Assembly: GCF_000397205.1 (NCBI RefSeq)
Contig: NC_021237.1
Location: 6,641,001 to 6,705,000 of the forward strand
Direction: 5' to 3'
Source: Pseudomonas protegens CHA0
GTDB taxonomy: Bacteria > Pseudomonadota > Gammaproteobacteria > Pseudomonadales > Pseudomonadaceae
Length of the DNA stretch: 64,000 nucleotides
Below, piece by piece: positions 9,689-18,320 of the stretch; position 1 is the first letter of the stretch; each line of letters begins with the position of its first letter. The notes beneath the pieces were generated by a model. It searched no databases, was not told the origin of the DNA, and saw only the letters and a program-made list of their open reading frames with translations. A program made the position numbers and the translations under genes.

Positions 9689-9781
9689 CTGACCCTCCGG
9701 GGACCGTCCATGAATTGAGGTTGGACCGAGCTTGCCGGGAGTTTGCTGCATTGACCAGTACACAGGGCAAATTACGCCCAC

Positions 9782-9808
9782 AAAAAAGCCGCTCGTAAGC
9801 GGCTTTTT
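9782..9808. terminator. Bidirectional intrinsic terminator after cycB
   Basis: AAAAAAGCCGCT-CGTA-AGCGGCTTTTT forms a six-bp stem with flanking A and T tracts. Read on the minus strand it follows the cycB stop by about 15 bases and has a run of six T. Confidence 0.9.
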
Positions 9809-9824
9809 CGCTGAAGATGGCGGC

Positions 9825-10253
9825 TTATTTCAGGCCGGACATCTTCTGGATTGCACCTTTGAGCTCGTCATCGGAGCAATCGGCGCAAGTGCCTTTAGGC
9901 GGCATTGCGTTGATCCCGGTGATGGCCTTGGCCAGGATGCCGTCGAGGCCGCCCTGGTGATCGGCGCGCTCTTTCCAGGCTGCGGTGTCACCGATTTTCG
10001 GTGCGCCCAACAGGCCGGTGCCGTGGCAAGCGTTGCAGTGCTTGGCGATCACGTCATCCGGGGATTTCGCGCCACCGCCACCGCCCGCAGAGGCGGCCAC
10101 TTCCATACCCTTGCATTCCTGCCCCTGGACGCAGACCTGGCCGACAGGCTCAAGACGCTTGGCAATATCATCATTAGTCGCAGCTTGAGCGCTGACTGCC
10201 CAAAGGGCCAATACGGTTGCTGGTGCGGCCAGCATTTTCATAATTAGGTTCAC
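9825..10253 (-). CDS. cycB: Cytochrome c5
   Basis: 142 residues. A signal peptide ending ALWAVSAQA at residue 24 directs export to the periplasm. The haem attachment site is CNACH, the sixth ligand is probably the Met of AMPPKG, and the Cys pair in TCADCSDDEL is the extra disulfide typical of cytochrome c5. The protein is a small electron carrier to terminal oxidases. The start is a GTG at 10253, with GAGGG seven bases upstream; internal ATGs lack a ribosome site. A terminator follows immediately. Confidence 0.92.
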   Translation of the reverse strand: MNLIMKMLAAPATVLALWAVSAQAATNDDIAKRLEPVGQVCVQGQECKGMEVAASAGGGGGAKSPDDVIAKHCNACHGTGLLGAPKIGDTAAWKERADHQGGLDGILAKAITGINAMPPKGTCADCSDDELKGAIQKMSGLK

Positions 10254-10423
10254 GCGTACACCCTCAATGGTGGCTAGTCACGCCTGCGGCCACGGTTTCG
10301 CAGGCGGGCGAAAGTATAACGGTTAGCCCGCCACACTGAAACAACCCCAAAGTCGAAGGGGTCTTATTCGCGGCAAAATGTCGCTGGGGGCCTCTCTGCA
10401 AGCCTTGCAGGACGCCTCTTGAT

Positions 10424-10972
10424 CTAGAAGTTCGCCGGAGTGGCTGCGCTGATTAGTCGCGCCGGAACATCGAACGGATTACGGAAACGGTGCGGCTTCG
10501 TACTCTCAAAGTAGTAGCTGTCGCCGGCTTCGAGGACAAATGTTTCAAGCCCTACCACCAGTTCCAGGCGCCCCTCGAGGAGAATCCCGGTTTCCTCGCC
10601 GTCATGGGTGAGCATCTCTTCACCGGTATCGGCACCCGGCGGGTAGATCTCGTTGAGGAAGGCAATGGCGCGGCTCGGATGAGCCCGGCCCACCAGCTTC
10701 ATGGTCACCGCACCATCGGAGATGTCGATCAGTTCGTGGGCCTTGTAGACGATCTGAGAAGGCGTTTCCTGGAGAATTTCCTCGGAGAAGAACTCCACCA
10801 TGGACATGGGAATGCCGCCCAGCACCTTGCGCAGCGAGCTGATCGAGGGGCTGACGCTGTTCTTTTCGATCATTGAAATGGTGCTATTGGTGACGCCCGC
10901 ACGCTTGGCGAGTTCACGCTGGGAAAGACCTTTCAGTTTACGGATGGATTGCAGTCGTTCACCGACGTCCAA
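10424..10972 (-). CDS. pauR: XRE-cupin transcriptional repressor, PauR-like
   Basis: 182 residues: an N-terminal XRE-type helix-turn-helix (about 5-60, LSQRELAKRAGVTNSTISMI) and a C-terminal cupin sensor domain (about 110-178, GILLEGRLELVVGLETFVLE). This is the PuuR/PauR layout. In P. aeruginosa PauR represses polyamine catabolic genes until a gamma-glutamylated intermediate accumulates. The polyamine genes in this window (the flavoprotein at 15.1 kb and pauC at 21.2 kb) are plausible targets. It sits downstream of dadX on the same strand with a 131-bp gap, so it probably has its own promoter. Confidence 0.85.
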   Translation of the reverse strand: MDVGERLQSIRKLKGLSQRELAKRAGVTNSTISMIEKNSVSPSISSLRKVLGGIPMSMVEFFSEEILQETPSQIVYKAHELIDISDGAVTMKLVGRAHPSRAIAFLNEIYPPGADTGEEMLTHDGEETGILLEGRLELVVGLETFVLEAGDSYYFESTKPHRFRNPFDVPARLISAATPANF

Positions 10973-11103
10973 TGCGGCAGCCTCCTAGGCGGGAATCAGG
11001 CGTTGTTGTAATTGAGCGTTATCATGGCGACAGCGTTCAGTATTTACAACACTTGCTCCCGATTCCCCCCGGGAAGGCGACTTTCGGTACAGCCCACGGA
11101 ATC

Positions 11104-12177
11104 TCAGCCTTCGCAGTACACCAACGGTACCCGGCGCAGGTTGCAGAACAGCTGATAAGGGATGGTATCGGCGGCCTGCGCAACATCGCTGGCGAGGATG
11201 TTCTTGCCCCACAACTCCACGGTCGAACCAAGACCGGCCTGGGGCACGTCCGTCAGGTCGACACACAGCATGTCCATGGACACCCGGCCCAGCAGGCGGC
11301 TGCGCTGGCCGGCCACCAGTACCGGCGTACCAGTAGGCGCATGGCGCGGATAACCGTCGGCATACCCCATGGCCACCACGCCGATGCGCATTGGCCTGTC
11401 GGTGATGAACCTGGCGCCGTAGCCCACCGGCTCGCCGGCCGGCAGTTCACGCACGCAGATCACCTTGGACTCCAGGGTCATTACCGGCTGCAAGCGCGCG
11501 GCCACCGAGTTGTTTTCTTCGAACGGCGTCGAACCGTAGAGCATGATGCCCGGGCGCACCCAATCGCTGGGTACGCTGGGCCAGCCCATGACCGCCGGCG
11601 AATTGCGCAGGCTGATTTCCGCTCCGAGGCCCTGGCGAGCCGCTTCGAATACCGCCACCTGCTCGCTGCTACGCGGGCAGTCCAGTTCATCGGCGCGGGC
11701 AAAGTGGCTCATCAGCACGATCTTCTCGACCTTGCCGCTGGCCTGCAGGCGCTGATACGCCGCCTGGTAATCCTTGGGATGCAGGCCGACCCGGTGCATG
11801 CCCGAATCCAGCTTGAGCCAGACCGTCAGTGGCTTGGCCACGGCCGCCTGCTCGATGGCTTCGAGTTGCCACAGCGAATGCACCACGCACCAGAAATCAT
11901 GCTCGACGATCAGCGCCAGCTCGGATGCTTCGAAAAAACCTTCCAGCAGCAGCACCGGCGCACGAATGCCCGCGGCGCGCAGCTCCAGGGCTTCTTCGAT
12001 GCAGGCCACGGCGAAACCGTCGGCCTCGCCTTCCAGTGCCTGGGCGCAGCGCACCGCGCCATGGCCGTAGGCATCGGCCTTGATCACCGCGAGAGCACGA
12101 ACTCCCGAGGTTTCACGGGCCAGTTGGTAGTTGTGACGCAGGGCTTGGAGATCGATCAGGGCACGGGCAGGGCGCAT
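11104..12177 (-). CDS. dadX: Catabolic alanine racemase
   Basis: 357 residues. The PLP-binding lysine is K33 in [10 protein letters not shown] and the opposing catalytic tyrosine is near residue 253 in PVGYGARF; both are intact. It interconverts L- and D-alanine so that DadA can oxidise the D form. It is the last gene of the dadA-ridA-dadX group on the minus strand, 91 bp after the ridA stop. Position in a dad operon separates it from the biosynthetic paralogue Alr. PLP-fold III family length is as expected. Confidence 0.94.
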   Translation of the reverse strand: MRPARALIDLQALRHNYQLARETSGVRALAVIKADAYGHGAVRCAQALEGEADGFAVACIEEALELRAAGIRAPVLLLEGFFEASELALIVEHDFWCVVHSLWQLEAIEQAAVAKPLTVWLKLDSGMHRVGLHPKDYQAAYQRLQASGKVEKIVLMSHFARADELDCPRSSEQVAVFEAARQGLGAEISLRNSPAVMGWPSVPSDWVRPGIMLYGSTPFEENNSVAARLQPVMTLESKVICVRELPAGEPVGYGARFITDRPMRIGVVAMGYADGYPRHAPTGTPVLVAGQRSRLLGRVSMDMLCVDLTDVPQAGLGSTVELWGKNILASDVAQAADTIPYQLFCNLRRVPLVYCEG

Positions 12178-12268
12178 GGCGGCAGACTTCTAGGCGGTCA
12201 TGGGGAATAAAAAACCGGTGCTGGATAACGGCGAGCCGCCACCGGCACCGGGAGAGGGATCTTGTCGC

Positions 12269-12622
12269 TTAAGGCAGAGCGGCCACTACGGACAGCTCGA
12301 CCAGGATTTCCGGTTCGCACAGCTTGGCTTCGACCGTGGCCCGGGCCGGCGCCACGCCTTTTGGCAGCCACTGGTCCCAGACACTGTTCATGCCAGCGAA
12401 GTGGGCATCGATGTCCTTCAGGTAGATGGTCACCGACAGCAGCTTGCTCTTGTCGGTACCGGCCAGGTCCAGCAGGCGTTCGATGTTGGCCAGGGTCTCG
12501 CGGGTCTGCTGTTCGATCCCGGCCTGCATGTCATCGCCGACTTGCCCGGACAGATACACCGTACCGCCGTGGACAACAATCTGGCTCATGCGCTCATTGG
12601 TGAGCTGGCGCTGGATTGACAT
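12269..12622 (-). CDS. RidA-family enamine/imine deaminase in the dad operon
   Basis: 117 residues of the YjgF/YER057c/UK114 fold. The substrate-binding arginine is in ARATVEA. RidA proteins hydrolyse reactive imines; here the source would be the 2-iminopropionate released by DadA from D-alanine. The ATG at 12622 lies inside the end of dadA (stop at 12594), a 29-bp overlap, and its CAGGAG ribosome site is inside dadA. This suggests coupled translation. A second RidA is encoded at 38.1 kb. Confidence 0.9.
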   Translation of the reverse strand: MSIQRQLTNERMSQIVVHGGTVYLSGQVGDDMQAGIEQQTRETLANIERLLDLAGTDKSKLLSVTIYLKDIDAHFAGMNSVWDQWLPKGVAPARATVEAKLCEPEILVELSVVAALP

Positions 12623-13895
12623 GTTTAGCTGACTCCTGAGGGTTACCGTAACGGGAAATATCGAGGCCTTCGGCGCTGATCTGCGGCTTTTTCTTGGCCA
12701 TCAGGTCCGCCAGCAGGCGACCGGAACCGCAAGCCATGGTCCAGCCGAGCGTACCGTGGCCAGTGTTCAAGAACAGGTTGCGGAACGGCGTGGCGCCCAC
12801 AATCGGCGTGCCATCCGGAGTAGTGGGACGCAGCCCGGTCCAGAAACTGGCCTGGGACAGGTCGCCGCCCTGAGGATAGAGATCGTTGACGATCATCTCC
12901 AGCGTTTCACGCCGGCGCGGATTGAGCGAGAGGTCAAAACCGGCTATCTCCGCCATGCCGCCGACCCGGATCCGGTTGTCGAAACGGGTGATCGCGACCT
13001 TGTAGGTTTCGTCGAGGATGGTGGAAGTCGGGGCCATGGCCGGATTGGTGATCGGCACGGTCAGGGAGTAACCCTTGAGCGGGTACACCGGCGCCTTGAT
13101 GCCCAGCGGCTTGAGCAATTGCGGCGAGTAGCTGCCCAGGGCCAGCACGTAGCGGTCGGCGGTTTCCAGCTTGCCGTCGATCCACACGCCGTTGATCCGG
13201 TCACCGGCAAAGTCGATGCGCTGGATGTCCTGGCCGAAGCGGAATTCCACACCCAGCTTGCTGGCCATTTCCGCCAGGCGCGTGGTGAAGATCTGGCAGT
13301 CGCCAGTCTGGTCGTTGGGCAGGCGCAGGGCACCGGCGAGGATGTCAGTGACGTTGGCCAGGGCCGGCTCGACCCGGGCGATGCCTTCGCGGTCCAGCAG
13401 TTCGAACGGCACGCCGGATTCCTTGAGCACGGCGATGTCTTTCGCCGCACCGTCCAGCTGCGCCTGGGTGCGGAACAGCTGGGTAGTGCCCAGGCTGCGG
13501 CCTTCGTAGGCAATGCCGGTTTCCGCTCGCAACTCGTCGAGGCAGTCACGGCTGTATTCGGACAGGCGCACCATGCGCTCCTTGTTCACCGCATAGCGGC
13601 TGGCGGTGCAGTTGCGCAGCATCTGCGCCATCCACAGGTACTGGTCGATGTCGGCCGTGGCCTTGATCGCCAGTGGCGCGTGGCGCTGCAGCAGCCATTT
13701 GATGGCTTTGAGCGGTACACCCGGAGCGGCCCAGGGCGACGCATAGCCAGGCGAGACCTGGCCGGCGTTGGCGAAGCTGGTTTCCATGGCGGCGGCCGGC
13801 TGACGGTCCACTACGGTCACTTCAAATCCGGCTCGAGCCAGATAATAGGCACTGGTGGTTCCGATAACGCCACTGCCCAAGACCAGAACGCGCAT
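12594..13895 (-). CDS. dadA: D-amino-acid dehydrogenase
   Basis: 433 residues. The dinucleotide-binding motif GSGVIG is at 7-12 and the family text [16 protein letters not shown] follows. DadA is a membrane-associated flavoprotein that oxidises D-alanine and other D-amino acids to 2-oxo acids and passes electrons to the respiratory chain. I chose the ATG at 13895 because GAGGA lies seven bases upstream; the ATG two codons earlier overlaps the spacer. It heads dadA-ridA-dadX and is divergent from dadR, with 156 bp between the starts, containing a perfect palindrome. Confidence 0.95.
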   Translation of the reverse strand: MRVLVLGSGVIGTTSAYYLARAGFEVTVVDRQPAAAMETSFANAGQVSPGYASPWAAPGVPLKAIKWLLQRHAPLAIKATADIDQYLWMAQMLRNCTASRYAVNKERMVRLSEYSRDCLDELRAETGIAYEGRSLGTTQLFRTQAQLDGAAKDIAVLKESGVPFELLDREGIARVEPALANVTDILAGALRLPNDQTGDCQIFTTRLAEMASKLGVEFRFGQDIQRIDFAGDRINGVWIDGKLETADRYVLALGSYSPQLLKPLGIKAPVYPLKGYSLTVPITNPAMAPTSTILDETYKVAITRFDNRIRVGGMAEIAGFDLSLNPRRRETLEMIVNDLYPQGGDLSQASFWTGLRPTTPDGTPIVGATPFRNLFLNTGHGTLGWTMACGSGRLLADLMAKKKPQISAEGLDISRYGNPQESAKHVNPAPAHQ

Positions 13896-14007
13896 TTTCA
13901 TATCCTCATCGCGGCTTGACCGCTGACGTTTGTTATTCAGAGCAAAGATGGGCGCAGTGTAAGAAACATTGAGCAGTGATTTTCACTATATAACCGCCTA
14001 TATTTGG

Positions 14008-14019
14008 CGAGAATTCTCG
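14008..14019. promoter_or_regulatory. Palindrome in the dadA-dadR control region
   Basis: CGAGAATTCTCG is a perfect 12-bp palindrome located 33 bp before dadR and about 113 bp before dadA. Lrp-family proteins bind short imperfect palindromes with AT-rich centres, so this is a candidate DadR operator. That assignment is inference. Confidence 0.4.
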
Positions 14020-14051
14020 GCGATATTGCTTTTCACGGAGGGGCATCCCCT

Positions 14052-14540
14052 ATGCGCACCAACCATCAGACCCGTCGGGCCCTGGACAAGATCGATCGCA
14101 ATATCTTGCGGATACTCCAGGCCGACGGACGCATTTCCTTCACCGAGCTGGGGGAGCGAGTGGGCCTCTCCACCACCCCCTGCACCGAGCGCGTGCGCCG
14201 CCTGGAGCGCGAAGGGATCATCATGGGCTACAACGCGCGGCTCAATCCGCAGCACCTCAAGGGCAGCCTGCTGGTGTTCGTCGAGATCAGCCTGGACTAC
14301 AAGTCCGGCGATACCTTCGAGGAGTTTCGCCGGGCGGTGCTGAAGCTGCCCCACGTACTGGAGTGCCACCTGGTGTCCGGCGACTTCGACTATCTGGTCA
14401 AGGCGCGGATCTCGGAAATGGCGTCCTACCGCAAGTTGCTGGGGGACATCCTGCTCAAGCTGCCCCACGTGCGCGAGTCCAAGAGCTACATCGTCATGGA
14501 AGAAGTGAAGGAGAGCCTGAGCCTGCCGATTCCGGATTGA
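14052..14540 (+). CDS. dadR: Lrp/AsnC-family regulator of D-alanine catabolism
   Basis: 162 residues. The N-terminal helix-turn-helix (about 12-60, NILRILQADGRISFTELGER then VGLSTTPCTERVRRLE) is followed by the ligand-binding alpha/beta domain (GSLLVFVEISLDYKSGD and HLVSGDFDYLVKARI). The start at 14052 is supported by GGAGGGG upstream and matches the Lrp N-terminus; the open frame 16 codons longer has no ribosome site. Divergent placement next to dadA identifies it as the DadR/Lrp orthologue, which in P. aeruginosa activates dadAX in response to alanine. Confidence 0.92.
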   Translation: MRTNHQTRRALDKIDRNILRILQADGRISFTELGERVGLSTTPCTERVRRLEREGIIMGYNARLNPQHLKGSLLVFVEISLDYKSGDTFEEFRRAVLKLPHVLECHLVSGDFDYLVKARISEMASYRKLLGDILLKLPHVRESKSYIVMEEVKESLSLPIPD

Positions 14541-14582
14541 AGCGAGAGGGTGAAGCCTTCCGGCAAGCCGGGGTGCGCGGGG

Positions 14583-14936
14583 CTAGACCAGGACCTGGCG
14601 AGTGCTGGCCATGTAGTCGTGGATCTGTTTTTCGACCCGAGGGTGGATCATCTCCACCGGGCGCCGGCCGTTGGGGCAAGGCAGGCTCGGCGTGGTGCCG
14701 AACAGGCGGCAGATCAGCGGACGCTCGTCATACACGGTGCAACCGTTGGGCCCCAGGTGCACGCAGTTGAGCTCGTCCATGGCAGCTTCCTGCTCGGCAG
14801 CGGTCTTGCGCGGCAGGCGGGACATTTCCTCCGGCGAGGTGGTCACCGGGCCGCAGCAGTCGTGGCAGCCGGGAACGCACTCGAAAGAGGGAATCTGCTG
14901 ACGCAGGCTGCGGACGATTTGACGGTTACAGCTCAT
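14583..14936 (-). CDS. YkgJ-family cysteine-cluster protein
   Basis: 117 residues from the ATG at 14936. The family hallmark is a set of spaced cysteines: CVPGCHDCCG near residue 20, NCVHLGPNGCTVYDERPLIC in the middle and a final Cys in SLPCPNGR. These probably bind zinc or an iron-sulfur cluster. No function is established for this family member. It is convergent with dadR and divergent from the flavoprotein gene at 15.1 kb. Confidence 0.85.
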   Translation of the reverse strand: MSCNRQIVRSLRQQIPSFECVPGCHDCCGPVTTSPEEMSRLPRKTAAEQEAAMDELNCVHLGPNGCTVYDERPLICRLFGTTPSLPCPNGRRPVEMIHPRVEKQIHDYMASTRQVLV

Positions 14937-15084
14937 GAAAAAGACTACCGGGGCATGAATAGCCGTGAATTCTGCCCTAAATGCCTGGCGGCAGACAGGA
15001 CCGGGCGTCCTGCGGTTGCCCCGGCGCAAAGGCCCGACTTATGCTCCGCGCATTTTTACCGACACCATCATCAGGACGCATCCC

Positions 15085-16377
15085 ATGCCCGCCAGCCTTC
15101 AGCACGCCGCTTCCTACTATGCCGCCAGCAGCCTGCCGCAACCTGACTACCCAGCGTTGGCGGGCGATCTGACAGCCGATGTGTGCGTGGTCGGGGGCGG
15201 TTTTTCCGGGCTCAACACCGCGCTGGAACTGGCCGAGCGTGGCCTCAGCGTGGTCCTGCTGGAGGCGCACAAGATCGGCTGGGGCGCCAGCGGGCGCAAT
15301 GGCGGGCAGTTGATTCGCGGCGTCGGCCACGGCCTCGACCAGTTCACCAAGGTGATAGGCGAGGACGGAGTGCGGCAGATGAAGCTCATGGGGCTGGAGG
15401 CGGTGGAGATCGTCCGCCAACGCATCGAGCGTTTCCAGATCCCTTGCGACCTGACCTGGGGCTACTGCGACCTGGCCAACAAGCCGGCCGACCTTGCCGG
15501 CTTCGCCGAAGACGCCGAGGAACTGCGCAGCCTCGGCTATCGCCACCAGACCCGGCTGCTGCAGGCCGATGAAATGCACAGCGTGGTGGGTTCCAAGCGC
15601 TATGTTGGCGGCTTGATCGACATGGGTTCGGGCCACCTGCACCCGCTGAACCTGGCCCTGGGCGAAGCCCGGGCGGCGCAGCAACTGGGGGTGCAACTGT
15701 TCGAGCACTCTGCGGTGACCCGCATCGACTACGGCCCCGAGGTCAAGGTCCACAGCAGTCGCGGCACCGTCCGGGCCAAGACCCTGGTACTGGGCTGCAA
15801 CGCCTACCTCAACGATCTCAATCCGGAGTTGGGGGGCAAGGTGCTTCCGGCCGGCAGCTACATCATCGCCACCGAACCCTTGAGCCCGGCCCTGGCCCAG
15901 GAACTGCTGCCGCAGAACATGGCGGTCTGCGACCAACGCGTGGCCCTGGACTACTACCGCCTTTCGGCTGACCGGCGCCTGCTGTTCGGGGGTGCCTGTC
16001 ATTATTCGGGCCGTGACCCCAAGGACATCGCCGCCTACATGCGGCCGAAGATGCTGGAAGTGTTCCCGCAACTGGCCGCAGTGAAGATCGACTACCAGTG
16101 GGGCGGCATGATCGGCATCGGCGCCAACCGCCTGCCGCAGATCGGCCGGCTCAAGGACCAGCCCAATGTGTATTACGCCCAGGCCTATTCGGGCCACGGC
16201 CTGAATGCCACGCACCTGGCGGGCAAGCTGCTGGGCGAGGCCATCAGCGGCCAGCACGGCGGCGGTTTCGACCTCTTCGCCAAGGTGCCGCACATCACTT
16301 TCCCGGGCGGCAAGCATCTGCGCTCGCCGCTGCTGGCCCTGGGCATGCTCTGGCACCGCTTGAAGGAACTGCTCTGA
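15085..16377 (+). CDS. FAD-dependent oxidoreductase, gamma-glutamylputrescine-oxidase-like
   Basis: 430 residues of the DAO/PuuB family. The FAD motif VVGGGFSGLNTALELAE is near residues 32-48 and GWGASGRNGGQL near 70, both typical of PuuB/PauB. These enzymes oxidise gamma-glutamyl-putrescine to the aldehyde plus ammonia and peroxide, the step before PauC. P. aeruginosa has several PauB paralogues and one (PauB4) lies at the same place after dadR (recalled). The start at 15085 gives the family N-terminus; the upstream extension of 40 codons has no support. Which glutamylated amine it uses cannot be told from sequence. Confidence 0.85.
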   Translation: MPASLQHAASYYAASSLPQPDYPALAGDLTADVCVVGGGFSGLNTALELAERGLSVVLLEAHKIGWGASGRNGGQLIRGVGHGLDQFTKVIGEDGVRQMKLMGLEAVEIVRQRIERFQIPCDLTWGYCDLANKPADLAGFAEDAEELRSLGYRHQTRLLQADEMHSVVGSKRYVGGLIDMGSGHLHPLNLALGEARAAQQLGVQLFEHSAVTRIDYGPEVKVHSSRGTVRAKTLVLGCNAYLNDLNPELGGKVLPAGSYIIATEPLSPALAQELLPQNMAVCDQRVALDYYRLSADRRLLFGGACHYSGRDPKDIAAYMRPKMLEVFPQLAAVKIDYQWGGMIGIGANRLPQIGRLKDQPNVYYAQAYSGHGLNATHLAGKLLGEAISGQHGGGFDLFAKVPHITFPGGKHLRSPLLALGMLWHRLKELL

Positions 16378-16404
16378 CCCTCCCCGTGGCTGCGCGGCGT
16401 CGGC

Positions 16405-16650
16405 CTACAGCCGCCAGAACGGCTTGAGACCTTCGGCCCGCGCCTCTTCCCGGCTCAGGCCGACATCGCGCAACTGCTCGGCAGTCAGCTCCAGCAACGC
16501 CTTGCGCGTGCGCAGCCGATGCCAGTACAGACCCAGCGGGCTCAGCCCAGGCGGTGCGGAGCGTGGCAGGCGTGCCGCCAGTGCCTGCTCCTGCTCTGCC
16601 TGCAGCTCCTGACTCCGTAACGACAGACGCACATCGCTCAAGCCGTTCAT
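16405..16650 (-). CDS. DUF1127-containing small basic protein
   Basis: 81 residues from an ATG at 16650 with CAGGAG eight bases upstream. The C-terminal 40 residues carry the DUF1127 pattern, an Arg/Leu-rich helix (YWHRLRTRKALLELTAEQL) then DVGLSREEARAEGLKPFW. Short DUF1127 proteins have been linked to RNA turnover and phosphate or carbon metabolism in alphaproteobacteria; in Pseudomonas the role is unknown. It is divergent from the MocR regulator at 16.8 kb, whose clustered sites lie between the two genes, so it is a candidate target of that regulator. Confidence 0.85.
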   Translation of the reverse strand: MNGLSDVRLSLRSQELQAEQEQALAARLPRSAPPGLSPLGLYWHRLRTRKALLELTAEQLRDVGLSREEARAEGLKPFWRL

Positions 16651-16713
16651 CTGTATTGCTCCTGTTTGCTCAAAGTTGCCATGAGCCAATAGGATGCTTG
16701 GTGCGCAAAAACC

Positions 16714-16798
16714 ATTACAGACTCAATACAGCGGTATTAACTCCATACAGTTTTGCCAAAAATCCTGCTGAATCCTGTATTTTTGCCCCATCTGTACC
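16714..16798. promoter_or_regulatory. Cluster of ATACAG-type sites between the DUF1127 and MocR genes
   Basis: Five related heptamers: ATTACAG (16714), AATACAG (16725), CATACAG (16744) in one orientation, then CTGTATT (16775) and CTGTACC (16792) inverted. Starts of the first three are 11 and 19 bases apart, about one and two helical turns. MocR/GabR-type regulators bind paired direct repeats upstream of their own divergent gene, so these are candidate operators. They also lie close to the MocR start at 16830. Confidence 0.5.
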
Positions 16799-16829
16799 GG
16801 TCCTCGCGCCCCCACTACGAGCCAATGCC

Positions 16830-18254
16830 ATGACCCTCTACGTCAACCTCGCCGAACTCCTGGGCACCCGCATTGAGCAGGGCTTCTACCGCCCCGGCGA
16901 TCGACTGCCCTCAGTGCGCGCCCTGAGCGTCGAGCACGGGGTCAGCCTGAGCACCGTGCAGCAGGCCTACCGCCTGCTGGAAGACAACGGCCTGGCGATG
17001 CCCAAGCCCAAGTCCGGCTACTTCGTGCCGCCCAGCCGCGAACTGCCCGCCCTGCCCGCCGTTGGCCGCCCGGCCCAGCGACCGGTAGAGATCTCGCAGT
17101 GGGACCAGGTGCTGGAACTGATTCGCGCCGTGCCGCGCAAGGACGTGGTGCAACTGGGCCGCGGCATGCCGGACATCACCACCCCCACCCTCAAGCCTCT
17201 GCTTCGGGCCCTGGCCCGCCTCAGCCGGCGCCAGGACATGCCAGGCCTGCACTACGACAACATTTACGGCGTGCTGGAGCTGCGCGAACAGGTCGCGCGA
17301 CTGATGCTGGATTCCGGCTGCCAGCTGGGGGCCGGCGACCTGGTGATCACCACCGGCTGCCACGAGGCGCTGTCCACCAGCATTCGCGCCATCTGCGAGC
17401 CGGGGGATATCGTCGCCGTGGACTCGCCGAGCTTCCACGGCGCCATGCAGACCCTCAAGGGCCTGGGCATGAAGGCCCTGGAGATCCCCACCGACCCCAT
17501 TACCGGAATCAGCCTGGAAGCTCTGGAACTGGCTTTGGAACAGTGGCCGATCAAGGCCATACAGTTGACGCCCAACTGCAACAACCCCCTGGGCTACATC
17601 ATGCCGGAGCCGCGCAAGCGGGCACTGCTGACCCTGGCCCAGCGCTTCGACGTGGCGATCATCGAGGACGATGTGTATGGCGAACTGGCCTACACCTACC
17701 CGCGCCCGCGCACCATCAAGTCCTTCGACGATGATGGCCGGGTGCTGCTGTGCAGCTCGTTCTCGAAAACCCTGGCCCCAGGCCTGCGCATCGGCTGGGT
17801 AGCGCCCGGTCGCTACCTGGAACGTGTACTGCACATGAAATACATCAGCACCGGCTCCACGGCCCCGCAGCCCCAAGTAGCCATCGCCGAGTTTCTCAAG
17901 AGCGGGCACTTCGAGCCGCATTTGCGCAAAATGCGCACCCAATACCAGCGCAATCGTGACCTGATGCTCGATTGGGTCAGCCGCTACTTCCCCGCCGGCA
18001 CTCGCGCCAGCCGGCCACAGGGCAGTTTCATGCTGTGGATCGAACTCCCCGAGGGCTTTGATGCTCTGAAGCTCAACCGAGTGCTGCTCGAGCAAGGGGT
18101 GCAGATTGCCGTGGGCAGCATCTTTTCCGCCTCGGGCAAGTACCGCAATTGCCTGCGGATGAACTACGCTGCCAAGCCAACCGCGCAGATCGAAGACGCG
18201 GTACGCAAGGTCGGCGCTGCAGCCATCAAGCTGCTCAGTGAAACCTCGGACTGA
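16830..18254 (+). CDS. MocR-type regulator (GntR helix-turn-helix fused to aminotransferase fold)
   Basis: 474 residues. An N-terminal GntR winged helix (about 1-70, GFYRPGDRLPSVRALSVEHG) is followed by a fold-type I aminotransferase domain with the PLP lysine at K313 in SFSKTLAPGLRIGW. In this family the aminotransferase domain senses PLP plus an amino acid rather than catalysing transamination in most studied cases. The ATG at 16830 gives the family start; the open frame upstream is out of context. It is divergent from the DUF1127 gene and followed after 66 bp by a phospholipase-D-type lipoprotein. The effector is unknown. Confidence 0.92.
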   Translation: MTLYVNLAELLGTRIEQGFYRPGDRLPSVRALSVEHGVSLSTVQQAYRLLEDNGLAMPKPKSGYFVPPSRELPALPAVGRPAQRPVEISQWDQVLELIRAVPRKDVVQLGRGMPDITTPTLKPLLRALARLSRRQDMPGLHYDNIYGVLELREQVARLMLDSGCQLGAGDLVITTGCHEALSTSIRAICEPGDIVAVDSPSFHGAMQTLKGLGMKALEIPTDPITGISLEALELALEQWPIKAIQLTPNCNNPLGYIMPEPRKRALLTLAQRFDVAIIEDDVYGELAYTYPRPRTIKSFDDDGRVLLCSSFSKTLAPGLRIGWVAPGRYLERVLHMKYISTGSTAPQPQVAIAEFLKSGHFEPHLRKMRTQYQRNRDLMLDWVSRYFPAGTRASRPQGSFMLWIELPEGFDALKLNRVLLEQGVQIAVGSIFSASGKYRNCLRMNYAAKPTAQIEDAVRKVGAAAIKLLSETSD

Positions 18255-18320
18255 CCCCGACCCGAAGCAGGAAGCCAGCCGTCCCATGCCAACCCGTGCC
18301 GTGATGCGAGATGACCTGAC

